In this document: positions 1 to 12,703 of the stretch, piece by piece
How the letters are laid out: every line of letters begins with the position of its first letter
Position numbering within the stretch: position 1 is the first letter of the stretch
Source: CAIMFV01 sp040757715
Lineage (GTDB): Bacteria; Pseudomonadota; Alphaproteobacteria; Caulobacterales; Caulobacteraceae
Length of the DNA: 64,000 bases
Assembly: GCA_040757715.1 (NCBI GenBank)
Contig: JBFLWS010000003.1
Coordinates: 124,001 to 188,000, forward strand
Direction: 5' to 3'
Notes under the pieces: generated by a model
Database searches by the model: none
Told to the model about the DNA's origin: nothing
The model's input: the letters and a program-made list of their open reading frames with translations, nothing else
Position numbers and translations under genes: made by a program

Positions 1-395
1 GGCGCGGCCTCGGCGTACCAGACAAGGGTGTGGGCGTGGAAGCCAAGACCATTTGTGCGGGCGAAGGCCGCCAGGCGGTCGGGGCGGGCGAAGTCGAAGC
101 CGCCGTCCTCGCGCAGCACCACCTCCATCTTCAGCTCGAACTCGGGGGTGATCTGGCCGAAATGCGTGGTCAACAGACGGACGAAATCCGGATCATCGAG
201 CTGACCGCTCATCACTGCGCAGCCGAGGGGGAAGGGGACGAGCGCCTTTAGCGGGCCGGGCAGGACGGTAGGGGCGGCGGCCCCAGCCCGACCCTGGCAG
301 GCGGCCAGGGCCAGGGCGCCGCCGAGGACAAGGCGACGGTCAAGCGCGGGTCGAGCAAAAGTGGAGACCGGTTTTGCGCACGCGACCCGCGCCAA
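1..395 (-). CDS. GH10 endo-1,4-beta-xylanase-like lipoprotein, partial (3' end beyond left edge)
   Basis: The minus-strand frame is open from about 398 to the window edge and gives about 131 residues. The N-terminus carries a twin-arginine stretch (DRRLVL), a hydrophobic segment and a lipobox (LAAC), so Tat export and lipidation are likely. The mature part matches the start of GH10 catalytic domains: ITPEFELKME corresponds to the ITPENEMKWE block, then FDFARPDRL, and AHTLVWY corresponds to GHTLVWH. GH10 enzymes hydrolyse internal xylan bonds with two Glu residues, both of which would lie beyond the edge. No ATG lies upstream in frame. I chose TTG at 395, seven bases after a GGAGG that sits inside the fliJ 3' end; TTG at 398 is the alternative. 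The downstream part cannot be judged. Confidence 0.7.
   Translation of the reverse strand, partial: MARVACAKPVSTFARPALDRRLVLGGALALAACQGRAGAAAPTVLPGPLKALVPFPLGCAVMSGQLDDPDFVRLLTTHFGQITPEFELKMEVVLREDGGFDFARPDRLAAFARTNGLGFHAHTLVWYAEAA
357..375. repeat. Core of the dispersed palindromic repeat, inside a coding region
   Basis: AAAAGTGGAGACCGGTTTT here matches 18 of 19 bases of the core of the palindrome at 40959-41011 (read on its minus strand). It lies in the signal-peptide coding part of the GH10-like gene and appears to be a decayed copy, because flanking arms are not recognisable. Confidence 0.5.
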
Positions 396-398
396 CAA

Positions 399-809
399 TC
401 AACCTCCAATCGCGCGACGCAGGGCGAGCTCGTCGAGCGCCGCGGTCTCCACCTTGGCGGCGGCCTTCTTCTTGTTCTGCACGGCGAGGTCGGCCACGTG
501 CTCTACCTTCTTCAGCTCGGCGAAGGCTTCGGCGAGGGCGTCGCGGGCGCCCTGCTCCTCCAGCCGCGCCACGGCGAGGTCGCTCTCTGCCTTGGCCCGC
601 CGCTCGCGCCAGGCCTGCAGGAAGAGGGCGAAACGCCAGCCGGATTCGGGGTCGGCCGTGACCCGCAGCTTCTCCTCCTGGGCCTCCAGGTCGAGGGCGT
701 CGATGACGATCTCGATAGCCTCGCAGCGATCGGACGCCGCTTTCAAGCGTTTCTGCAGTCCCTCCACCTCGAAATTGGCGAGGCGGATCAGTGAATGCGC
801 CCACTTCAT
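399..809 (-). CDS. fliJ: Flagellar export chaperone FliJ
   Basis: 136 residues, almost entirely charged alpha-helix with heptad-like spacing, the expected antiparallel coiled coil of FliJ. FliJ is the stalk-like partner of the FliI ATPase ring in the flagellar type III export apparatus and helps deliver substrates and chaperones to FlhA. The start overlaps the fliI stop by four bases, which suggests translational coupling. The sequence itself is poorly conserved, so the call rests on length, composition and position directly after fliI. The 162-residue frame on the same strand (340-828) is an out-of-frame shadow. Confidence 0.88.
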   Translation of the reverse strand: MKWAHSLIRLANFEVEGLQKRLKAASDRCEAIEIVIDALDLEAQEEKLRVTADPESGWRFALFLQAWRERRAKAESDLAVARLEEQGARDALAEAFAELKKVEHVADLAVQNKKKAAAKVETAALDELALRRAIGG

Positions 810-2143
810 GCGGCGGCTCCCTGTTCAAGAATGGCGTTCAAGCGGGCGAAGGTGTCGGTGAGCGAGGTGGCCTCGTCCTTGGCCTGGCCAAGAAAGGCTT
901 CCAGCGCCGGATTGAGCGCGATGGCGCGGTCGATTTCGGGGTCTGAGCCGCGGCGATAGGCGCCGATGCGGATCAGCTCCTCCATGTTGGAATAGGCGGC
1001 GAGGAGCTGACGCGCCTTGCGCACCACCCCCTGCTCCCACGGGTTCTGGCAGCCTGGCAGGGTGCGGCTGATGGACTTCAGCACATTGATGGCCGGGAAG
1101 CGGCCGCGCTCGGCGATGGCCCGCTCCATGACGATGTGGCCGTCGAGAATGCCGCGGACGGCGTCGGCGATGGGCTCATTATGGTCGTCCCCGTCCACCA
1201 AGACCGTGAAGAGGGCGGTGATGGCCCCCGCCTCTGTGCCGTCGGGGCGGATCGGGCCGGGCCCCGCGCGCTCCAACAGCTTGGGCAGCTCGGTGAACAC
1301 GGTGGGGGTGTAGCCCTTGGTGGTGGGCGGCTCGCCGGCGGCGAGACCGATCTCCCGCTGGGCCATGGCGAAGCGGGTCACCGAGTCCATCAGGCACAAC
1401 ACCTGCTGATCCTGGTCGCGCAAGAATTCGGCGATGGCGAGGGTGAGATAGGCGGCCTGGCGGCGCTTCAGGGCCGGCTCGTCGGACGTGGCCACCACCA
1501 CCACGGCGCGCCGCAAGCCCTCTTCGCCCAGGGTCTCCTCGATGAATTCGCGCACCTCGCGACCCCGTTCGCCGATCAGCCCCACCACCACGGCGTCGCA
1601 GCCGGCTTCCCGGGCGAGCATGGAGAGCAGCACCGACTTGCCCACGCCGGAGCCGGCGAACACGCCGAGACGCTGACCGCGGCAGCAGGTGGTGAAGGCG
1701 TTCATGGCGCGCACGCCAAGATCAAGCCGCTCACCCACTCGTCCGCGGGCGTGGGCCGCCGGCGGCGGCTGGCGCAGATTATAGCCCACGGGCCCCTGAG
1801 GCAGCGGGCCCTTGCCGTCGATGGGCTGGCCGAAAGCATCGACAATGCGGCCGAGCCAGCCGAGCGTCGGGCGCACCTGCGAACCTTGGGAGAGGATGCG
1901 GATTTCGGCGCCGGGGGTCACCCCTTCCACCGGACCGAAGGGCATGAGGAGCGCGCGGGTCTCGCGAAAGCCCACGACCTCGGCCGGCAGGGCGCCGCCG
2001 CGGCGCGCAATGTCCACCCGCCCCCCCACCGGCATGCGCGACAGACCGCCGCGGGCTTCGATGAGGAGGCCGCTCACCGCCGCCACCCGCCCGGACACCA
2101 CCAGGGGATCGATGCGTTCAACAGCGGCGACGAGGTTCTTCAA
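806..2143 (-). CDS. fliI: Flagellum-specific export ATPase FliI
   Basis: 445 residues, normal for the family. An N-terminal beta-barrel region is followed by the catalytic core with Walker A GSGVGKS (about residues 164-170), the GERGREV block and the Walker B region LCLMDSVTR. FliI is related to the F1 beta subunit and hydrolyses ATP at the cytoplasmic base of the flagellum to help load export substrates. It is first in a two-gene operon with fliJ. A palindromic TTAA-N7-TTAA box 43-57 bases before the start suggests CtrA control, as for Caulobacter class II flagellar genes. Confidence 0.97.
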   Translation of the reverse strand: MKNLVAAVERIDPLVVSGRVAAVSGLLIEARGGLSRMPVGGRVDIARRGGALPAEVVGFRETRALLMPFGPVEGVTPGAEIRILSQGSQVRPTLGWLGRIVDAFGQPIDGKGPLPQGPVGYNLRQPPPAAHARGRVGERLDLGVRAMNAFTTCCRGQRLGVFAGSGVGKSVLLSMLAREAGCDAVVVGLIGERGREVREFIEETLGEEGLRRAVVVVATSDEPALKRRQAAYLTLAIAEFLRDQDQQVLCLMDSVTRFAMAQREIGLAAGEPPTTKGYTPTVFTELPKLLERAGPGPIRPDGTEAGAITALFTVLVDGDDHNEPIADAVRGILDGHIVMERAIAERGRFPAINVLKSISRTLPGCQNPWEQGVVRKARQLLAAYSNMEELIRIGAYRRGSDPEIDRAIALNPALEAFLGQAKDEATSLTDTFARLNAILEQGAAA

Positions 2144-2185
2144 GGCGGTGTTCCCACGAGAACGCCGACTGTGCCGCCCGCGTGG

Positions 2186-2200
2186 TTAAGCGCCGCTTAA
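2186..2200 (-). promoter_or_regulatory. Candidate CtrA-binding box upstream of fliIJ
   Basis: TTAAGCGCCGCTTAA fits the Caulobacter CtrA consensus TTAA-N7-TTAA exactly and is also a perfect palindrome around a central C. A third TTAA lies at 2207-2210. It is the only strong motif in the 137 bases between fliI and the next gene. That CtrA binds here is inference. Confidence 0.7.
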
Positions 2201-2280
2201 GAGACGTTAATTTTGTGGTGCGTAGGCCGACTCGACGAGCGCGACGCTTGGCGTCCGAGACCGTTAGGCTGGAGCGCGAA

Positions 2281-2733
2281 TTAGGGATACGCGATCGATG
2301 CAACCAGTTCTTTTGGATGTTGCGTACCGATGTATATGATTTTATGCGACTTCAGTATGATTTTAACCGCGCGATCGCCGCTGGCGCTATAGATTTTACC
2401 GCCAAGGCCGCTACGTACGCCCCAGCCGCCGAAATCACGAATGGGATTATATTGTATTTCTTCGACCTTGGAGATTTCAGATATTGGAATGGTTTCTCTG
2501 CCGAATATGCTGGCATTAATTGTTACGGCCTTCGGTGTTATTCTTGTTTCAATTCTAAATGTGACGGATAGCAATCCGAACAAAATTATTGGAATTGAGA
2601 GCGTTGTGTAGAATAAAATCTTGGACGATGCGGGGATTATAAACCAACCCGAAATCGCGAGAACAACGAGCAATAGGGACGGCGCGATCAACACGGGGGA
2701 AAGCGGAAGCCGCTGAATTTCGTGGTAGTCCAT
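2281..2733 (-). CDS. Two-TM membrane protein with PH-like domain (DUF6141-like)
   Basis: 150 residues. Two hydrophobic helices (about 15-33 and 40-58) are followed by a soluble C-terminal half with the pattern YNPIRDFGGWGVR, a Ser-Gly-Asp turn and YIGTQHPKEL. That layout resembles small bacterial membrane proteins with a PH-like domain (DUF6141 type), whose function is unknown. The gene is markedly richer in A+T than fliI and purL on either side, which suggests later acquisition. It has no operon partner. A perfect 8-base stem with a GAAA loop (2759-2778) lies just upstream of its start. Family assignment is from memory of the motif. Confidence 0.6.
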   Translation of the reverse strand: MDYHEIQRLPLSPVLIAPSLLLVVLAISGWFIIPASSKILFYTTLSIPIILFGLLSVTFRIETRITPKAVTINASIFGRETIPISEISKVEEIQYNPIRDFGGWGVRSGLGGKIYSASGDRAVKIILKSHKIIYIGTQHPKELVASIAYP

Positions 2734-2892
2734 CGAGATGCGATCCCCAACCGGACGCGGTCCGGCGAAAGCCGGACCTATGATGGGGCGAGGCCAAGAT
2801 TTTGAGGGTTCAATAAGACGTTTTGAACCTACTCGACCTCAGCTCCCGCATTGGTCGAGTTTCGATCATCCGATTGTAGGTGTCCAGTCCTA

Positions 2893-5130
<2,238 letters not shown>

Positions 5131-5192
5131 GGCCGCGAGTTAGCGGATTTCCTGTCACATAGGAAGGCGCTGACCAAAACGCCGCCACCGTC

Positions 5193-7835
<2,643 letters not shown>

Positions 7836-8021
7836 GGCCGCTCCGGCGTAGATGAACCCGGGTAAGTTAAGCTTCCCAGGCGAGGCAGCCGTCATATAGA
7901 CGTCAGCGCCAAGGTAAACCACCTTCCCGGTCAAAGCGGCGAAAAGTCAAAGCGGCGAAAGTCGTCCTTCGGCGGATCAGTTCCCGCCGCCAGCCGAACC
8001 CGCCGTGCCGATCTCCTCGGT

Positions 8022-9089
8022 CTAGCCTTCCTCGTCCTCTTCTGGCGTCGCGAGCAACTCGTCGGCGATCTTGGTGGAGTTGCGCCGCACCAGGGCCTCG
8101 ATCTCCTTGGCGATGTCGGGGTTCTTCTTCAGGAACTCGCGTACGTTCTCACGGCCCTGGCCGATGCGCTGGCTGTTGAAGGAGAACCAGGAGCCGGACT
8201 TCTCCACCACCCCGGCCTTGACCCCAAGATCGATGATCTCGCCGAGCTTGGAGATGCCCTCGCCATACATGATGTCGAACTCCACCTCGCGGAACGGCGG
8301 GGCGACCTTGTTCTTCACCACCTTGACCTTGACGTTGTTGCCGACCACCTCGTCGCGGTTCTTGATCTGGCCGGTGCGGCGGATGTCCAGGCGCACGGAG
8401 GCGTAGAACTTCAAGGCGTTGCCGCCGGTGGTGGTCTCCGGGCTGCCGTACATCACCCCGATCTTCATGCGGATCTGGTTGATGAAGATGACGATGCACT
8501 TGGACTTGGAAATGGAGCCGGTGAGCTTGCGCAGGGCCTGGCTCATCAGGCGCGCCTGCAAGCCGGGCAGGCTGTCGCCCATTTCGCCTTCGATTTCCGC
8601 GCGGGGGGTGAGGGCCGCCACCGAGTCCACCACCACGATGTCCACGGCGTTGGAGCGCACCAGGGTGTCGGTGATCTCCAGCGCCTGCTCGCCGGTGTCG
8701 GGTTGCGACACCAAAAGCTCGTCGAGATTGACCCCCAGCTTGTGGGCGTAGACGGGATCGAGCGCATGCTCGGCGTCGACGAAGGCCGCCGTGCCGCCGT
8801 TCTTCTGCACCTCGGCCACCACGTGTAGGGCGAGGGTGGTCTTGCCCGAACTTTCCGGGCCGTAAATCTCGATCACCCGACCGCGGGGCAGGCCGCCGAT
8901 GCCGAGGGCGAGATCCAGGCCGAGGGAGCCGGTGGACACCGACTCGATGCCTTCCACCTTGCCCTTGGCGCCCAGCTTCATCACCGAGCCCTTGCCGAAG
9001 GCGCGGTCGATCTGGGCGAGGGCCGCCTCGAGGGCGCGTTGTTTGTCTGCTTCGTTCTTTTCCACGAGCCGCAACATTGCCTGTGTCAT
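8022..9089 (-). CDS. recA: Recombinase A
   Basis: 355 residues from ATG at 9089. Homologues begin a few residues before the KQRALEAALAQIDRAFGKGSVM block, so the 22 extra codons upstream are not used. Walker A GPESSGKT is at about residues 77-84, followed by the L1/L2 loop region and the acidic tail (EEDEEG). RecA forms filaments on single-stranded DNA, catalyses strand exchange and triggers LexA self-cleavage. An alphaproteobacterial SOS box lies about 95 bases upstream, so LexA repression with damage induction is expected. Confidence 0.98.
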   Translation of the reverse strand: MTQAMLRLVEKNEADKQRALEAALAQIDRAFGKGSVMKLGAKGKVEGIESVSTGSLGLDLALGIGGLPRGRVIEIYGPESSGKTTLALHVVAEVQKNGGTAAFVDAEHALDPVYAHKLGVNLDELLVSQPDTGEQALEITDTLVRSNAVDIVVVDSVAALTPRAEIEGEMGDSLPGLQARLMSQALRKLTGSISKSKCIVIFINQIRMKIGVMYGSPETTTGGNALKFYASVRLDIRRTGQIKNRDEVVGNNVKVKVVKNKVAPPFREVEFDIMYGEGISKLGEIIDLGVKAGVVEKSGSWFSFNSQRIGQGRENVREFLKKNPDIAKEIEALVRRNSTKIADELLATPEEDEEG

Positions 9090-9407
9090 GAATGGTGCAT
9101 CCCTATGCCACGATTCTCCAGCGGCCCCGCGGCGAGGCATGTCGACGCCCGCCACAGATTCATTCGTACTCCATATGTTCTATGTTCGCAAGATGTTCTC
9201 ACCGCTCCTGCGGCGGCGGCGGTTGGAGTGAGGCCTGTGGCGCGCCGCACTGGCCTCTCATGCACGCGAACCTGTCTGTGGCGGACGTTTTACCTACAAC
9301 CAACGTGACGAAAACTTCGCTTAAAGAGAATCGTTTCCTGCGCTTATATCGCCTGACAGTAGGTAAATGGAGTTCAATCGCAAACGCAAAATCATAGGAG
9401 GCGGATT
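9090..9407. other. Intergenic region between divergent recA and the 9408 gene
   Basis: 318 bases with no convincing gene. It holds the SOS box at 9184-9198 and, next to the right-hand gene, an AGGAGG ribosome site at about 9397-9402. An 89-residue frame (9039-9308) crosses recA and the SOS box and has no gene-like composition. Confidence 0.7.
9184..9198 (-). promoter_or_regulatory. SOS (LexA) box of recA
   Basis: GTTCGCAAGATGTTC is an exact match to GTTC-N7-GTTC, the LexA operator of Alphaproteobacteria including Caulobacter. It lies about 95 bases upstream of the recA start codon. A further GTTC half-site is at 9177-9180. Confidence 0.9.
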
Positions 9408-10409
9408 ATGTTCAGATCTACAGGCGTATGGGCGGCGGTTGCGGCCGTAGCAGTGGCGTCGAGCGCAATGGCCTTCGGCACAGTGGGCAAGATGGGGCAG
9501 AATTTCGAGCATGAGCGCATCACGCGCCACGCTCTGGGTTGCAAGGCAGGCGGCTTGCCGCAGGGACTGTGCTTTGAATCGGATTCGCTGGACGAGATCG
9601 CTGGCAAGCCGCCGACCTGGCGCGGTATCTTCTGGGGCGCGGTGGGCGCGCCGGATAATCCGGCTCGCCTCCTCATGACCTCATCGATCGCCCATTGCGA
9701 TAATGGCGATTTCGTAGACTCGCCCGGCTATCCCAACACCCGGGAAAAGGCGCAAGGCCAACTAATCGCCTGCCGCGCGGAAATGGACCGAAATCTCAAT
9801 CGCGCGGTGGAAGACGCCGCGGCGCTGCTCGACGACCGCGGGCGCATCAAGAATTCGGAAATCCCCACCATCATCTCCTGTACCTATGTGAAAGTGCGCG
9901 GACCGACGGTGCGAGCGAAGTGCAACGTTCTGGAAGACCTCGGCCTCGTCCTCCACGCCGCCCAGGACTTCTATTCGCACAGCAACTGGGTGGATCATCA
10001 GTCGACCGCCGCCCTGTCGCTGGAAAATCCCCGCGGGCTCAACAATACGGGCAAGGCCGAATGGCTCAATCTGCGCCGCGACCAGCCTTTCCCGGACGGT
10101 CTGATCACCGGCTGCTTCGACATCCTGAGCAACGTGTCCACCGACGCGGGCTGCCCTGGCCATGTGAAGCACTATTATCTCAACAAGGATAAGGGCCAGA
10201 TCGACCCGACCATCGGCAAGGGCTCCACGCCGCGCGGTCAGATCGACGACAACTTCAAGAAGGCGGTGGAGGCGGCCGTCGAGGACTCGAAGGACAAGTT
10301 CTACACCTTCAAGGAACGGTTGGAGGCCAAGTACGGCCCGGCCAAGGCTGCGTTGTTGGTGTGCGCCATCACCCACGACAACCCGGTCAAGACCTGCCGG
10401 GCAAGTTGA
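9408..10409 (+). CDS. Secreted zinc phospholipase C / HET-C-like protein
   Basis: 333 residues with an N-terminal signal peptide ending near SSAMA. The motif LVLHAAQDFYSHSNWVDH (about residues 183-200) is typical of the Het-C/zinc phospholipase C group, in which His and Asp residues bind zinc; upstream EHERITRHAL fits the N-terminal ligands. Several Cys residues suggest disulfides in an exported protein. A strong AGGAGG ribosome site precedes the ATG. It stands alone and ends at a hairpin. The substrate is unknown: a lipase or nuclease is possible, because the P1 nuclease fold is related. CinY-like is the other label such proteins receive. Confidence 0.6.
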   Translation: MFRSTGVWAAVAAVAVASSAMAFGTVGKMGQNFEHERITRHALGCKAGGLPQGLCFESDSLDEIAGKPPTWRGIFWGAVGAPDNPARLLMTSSIAHCDNGDFVDSPGYPNTREKAQGQLIACRAEMDRNLNRAVEDAAALLDDRGRIKNSEIPTIISCTYVKVRGPTVRAKCNVLEDLGLVLHAAQDFYSHSNWVDHQSTAALSLENPRGLNNTGKAEWLNLRRDQPFPDGLITGCFDILSNVSTDAGCPGHVKHYYLNKDKGQIDPTIGKGSTPRGQIDDNFKKAVEAAVEDSKDKFYTFKERLEAKYGPAKAALLVCAITHDNPVKTCRAS

Positions 10410-10440
10410 CGGCGATCCATGCCTGAATTGAATTTCGTGG

Positions 10441-10470
10441 GCCCCCGAGGTTCAAGGACGCCTCGGGGGC
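10441..10470. terminator. Hairpin between convergent genes (possible bidirectional terminator)
   Basis: A perfect 10-base stem (GCCCCCGAGG with CCTCGGGGGC) closes a 10-base loop between two convergent genes. The T-rich tails are weak on both strands, so termination is likely but not certain. Confidence 0.65.
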
Positions 10471-10503
10471 GAGTCCATTTCTGGAGGTCGGGCCTTCGCC
10501 CGC

Positions 10504-11121
10504 TCACCCCACGCCCATCTCCAGGGCGAGGCGGACGAGGTCGGCGGTGCGGGCGACGCCGAGCTTGGCCTTGATGGAGGTGAAGCTGTTGGCCACGGTC
10601 TTGTAGCCGATGCCCAGGCTGTCGGCGATTTCGGCGAGGCTCCGCCCCTGGGCGAGCAGGCGGAGCATTTCCAGGTCCCGCGGGGAAAGCTTGCCCATGG
10701 GCTCGTCGGCCTCGGCGGCGCGCACGGCGAGCGCCTGGGCCACCTCGCCCTCCACATAGCGCCCGCCTGCGGCCACCTTGCGCACGGCGGCGAGAAGTTC
10801 TTCCGGCGCCACGTTCTTGGACAGATAACCGTGGGCGCCGGCGTCCATGGCCCGCGTCACATAGAGCGGCTCGGCGTGCATGGAGAGGACGAGGATGCGC
10901 GTCTCGGGGGCGTCCTGGGCCAGACGCCGGATCAGCTCCAGCCCGCCAAGACCCGGCAGGTTGAGGTCGACGATGGCGAGGTCAGGACGGAGGCTGCGGG
11001 CGAGCGCCAGGGCTTCGCGGCCGTCGGCGGCGTCCACCACCTCCTCGCCGCCCAGCGTGGCGAGAAGCCGGCGCAAACCGTCGCGCACAATAGCGTGGTC
11101 ATCCACCAGCAGCACCTTCAT
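10504..11121 (-). CDS. NarL/FixJ-family response regulator
   Basis: 205 residues from ATG at 11121; the same frame extends far upstream but is out-of-frame kinase sequence. The receiver domain has VDDH near the start, phosphoacceptor Asp52 (AIVDLNLPG), Ser80 and Lys102. A LuxR-type HTH follows (LSPRDLEMLRLLAQGRSLAEIADSLGIGYKTV, about 145-176). The start overlaps the preceding kinase gene by four bases, so the pair is almost surely a cognate two-component system. The likely target is the divergent TonB receptor gene, whose promoter has a repeated operator-like motif. Confidence 0.9.
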   Translation of the reverse strand: MKVLLVDDHAIVRDGLRRLLATLGGEEVVDAADGREALALARSLRPDLAIVDLNLPGLGGLELIRRLAQDAPETRILVLSMHAEPLYVTRAMDAGAHGYLSKNVAPEELLAAVRKVAAGGRYVEGEVAQALAVRAAEADEPMGKLSPRDLEMLRLLAQGRSLAEIADSLGIGYKTVANSFTSIKAKLGVARTADLVRLALEMGVG

Positions 11122-12494
11122 GGCGTCGTTTCCTTGGCGTCGGGGGCGAGGGGGCGTGCATTGGCGGCGGGCAGAAAGGCGCGCAGGCGCCAGCCGCGAC
11201 CAGGCTCGGCGGCGCCGATGTCGAGCTGACCGCCAAGGGCGGCGATGCGCTCCCTCATGCCGCGCAGGCCGTGACCGGGACTGGGGCCAGGACTGGGCGC
11301 CGCAGACGGCGGGCTGGGGCCGTCGTCCCGCACCTCTATCTGTAGCGCCCCGCCAGCGCCGGCGCTGAGGCGCACGACAATGCGTGTGGCCCTGCCATGG
11401 CGCACGGCGTTGGAGAGCCCCTCCTGCACCATGCGATAGGCCGCCTCGGCCGCCGGTTCCGCCAGAGCCTCGTCGTCGAGGTCGAGCTCCACCGAAAAGC
11501 TGATCTGCGGGGTGCGGGCGCGCCAGAACTCCGCCAGATCCTGCACCGCGGCGCAAAGGCCGAGCTCCACGGCGCGGGGCGGACGCAGGCGGCCCAACAG
11601 TTCGCGCACCTGGCGTTGCATGTGCTCCACCGCCGCCTTGATCGCCGCTGTGCGCTCGAGGATTTCGCTGCTGCGTCCCTGGGCCGACAGGCGCTCCACC
11701 ATCACCGCGTCAAGATTCACGGCGAACAGATAGGGGCCGATCTCGTCGTGCAGGTCGCGGGCCACCTCGGCGCGCTCCTCGTCCTGCAAGGTGGCGATCT
11801 GCGCTTCCAGCTGGCGCGTGCGGGCCTCGGCGGTCGCCAGCTCCCCAGCCATGCGGTTGAAGCCCTTGGCGGCGGCCAGGAGCTCGCTCGGCCCGGTCTC
11901 GGCCACCTGGATGCGATAGTCTCCGGCGCCGATGTGCTGGAAAGCGGCGGCCAGGCGATCCAGCGGGCGCAATGCGCGGCCGATGGTCAGCCATACCAGG
12001 ATCACCGCCAGGGCGCTGAAACTGGTCAGCACGGCCAAGGTGTCGGCCAGCTCCTGCCACAGGTCGGCGGCGTCGGCCTCCGGGGCGGCGCGCAGCTCCA
12101 GCACGTTCTCCAACTGCCCGCCGCTCTTCACTGGCAATCGTGCCATCGGGACGTTGGAGCGCACCGCGCTGAGGAACCAGACAGGGGCCGGGCGGAGGGG
12201 GCGATAGGGCGTTGAGGCCGCGAGACGCCGTCCCGCCCCGTCGATGAGGCTCACCTGCACGTGACGATCGCCGTCGAAGGCGGCCACCAGTTGCAGCAGG
12301 TCCCGGGCGCGATGATTGGAGCTCGGCAGATCCTCCAGCACCTTGCGCACCATCAGTCGGCCGCCAGCGACCCCGCCGCTCATTTCCTCGGCGAGGTAGC
12401 TACGAGCATGCATCCCGGCCACCAGGGCGCTGGCGAGGATGCTGGCGGCGAGCAGCAGCGCCACCCCGATCATCACCCGCAAGCGCAGGGACAT
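11118..12494 (-). CDS. NarL-type sensor histidine kinase (HisKA_3)
   Basis: 458 residues from ATG at 12494, preceded by AGGGAG; the in-frame upstream extension is unlikely to be coding. The order is TM1 (about 9-27), a periplasmic sensor of about 120 residues, TM2 (about 155-172), HAMP (about 172-225), the phosphoacceptor block RDLHDEIGP (His249) and a C-terminal HATPase with DDGP and GHGLRGM. The sensor region contains no recognisable ligand domain. It is translationally coupled to the response regulator gene and diverges from the TonB receptor gene, so it probably senses the solute that receptor takes up. Confidence 0.88.
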   Translation of the reverse strand: MSLRLRVMIGVALLLAASILASALVAGMHARSYLAEEMSGGVAGGRLMVRKVLEDLPSSNHRARDLLQLVAAFDGDRHVQVSLIDGAGRRLAASTPYRPLRPAPVWFLSAVRSNVPMARLPVKSGGQLENVLELRAAPEADAADLWQELADTLAVLTSFSALAVILVWLTIGRALRPLDRLAAAFQHIGAGDYRIQVAETGPSELLAAAKGFNRMAGELATAEARTRQLEAQIATLQDEERAEVARDLHDEIGPYLFAVNLDAVMVERLSAQGRSSEILERTAAIKAAVEHMQRQVRELLGRLRPPRAVELGLCAAVQDLAEFWRARTPQISFSVELDLDDEALAEPAAEAAYRMVQEGLSNAVRHGRATRIVVRLSAGAGGALQIEVRDDGPSPPSAAPSPGPSPGHGLRGMRERIAALGGQLDIGAAEPGRGWRLRAFLPAANARPLAPDAKETTP

Positions 12495-12544
12495 GGTTCG
12501 TCTCCCTTGCGCCACAGTCCGGCGCCAAGCTGCGTCATGTGATT

Positions 12545-12577
12545 GCATTCGGGAACAATTCCCGAAGCATTCGGGAA
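12545..12577. promoter_or_regulatory. Candidate operator in the kinase/TonB receptor divergent promoter
   Basis: GCATTCGGGAA occurs at 12545-12555 and again at 12567-12577, exactly 22 bases (two helical turns) apart. Between them TTCCCGAA (12559-12566) makes a perfect 8+3+8 inverted repeat with the first copy. Three half-sites on one DNA face suggest a cooperative dimer site. The adjacent NarL-type regulator is the obvious candidate binder. Confidence 0.6.
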
Positions 12578-12703
12578 GCGCGGCTCTGGCCGCGCTTTGT
12601 GCTTTAGGCCTAATGCCAAACCACCGGTCCTGCCAAGTCACACGCTTGGCGCGGGAAGGCCGGACTTCGAGCTTCGGCCCTTAGCGTTCAGTGAAGAGGT
12701 GAT

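Noticed and set aside
340..828. 162-codon minus-strand frame overlapping fliJ
   Set aside because: It is Arg/Gly/Ala-rich and out of frame with FliJ, which has the coiled-coil pattern and the overlap with fliI.
1136..2200. 354-codon plus-strand frame opposite fliI
   Set aside because: It overlaps the well-supported fliI and has no recognisable domain.
9039..9308. 89-codon plus-strand frame upstream of the 9408 gene
   Set aside because: It crosses the recA start and the SOS box and has a composition without domain features.
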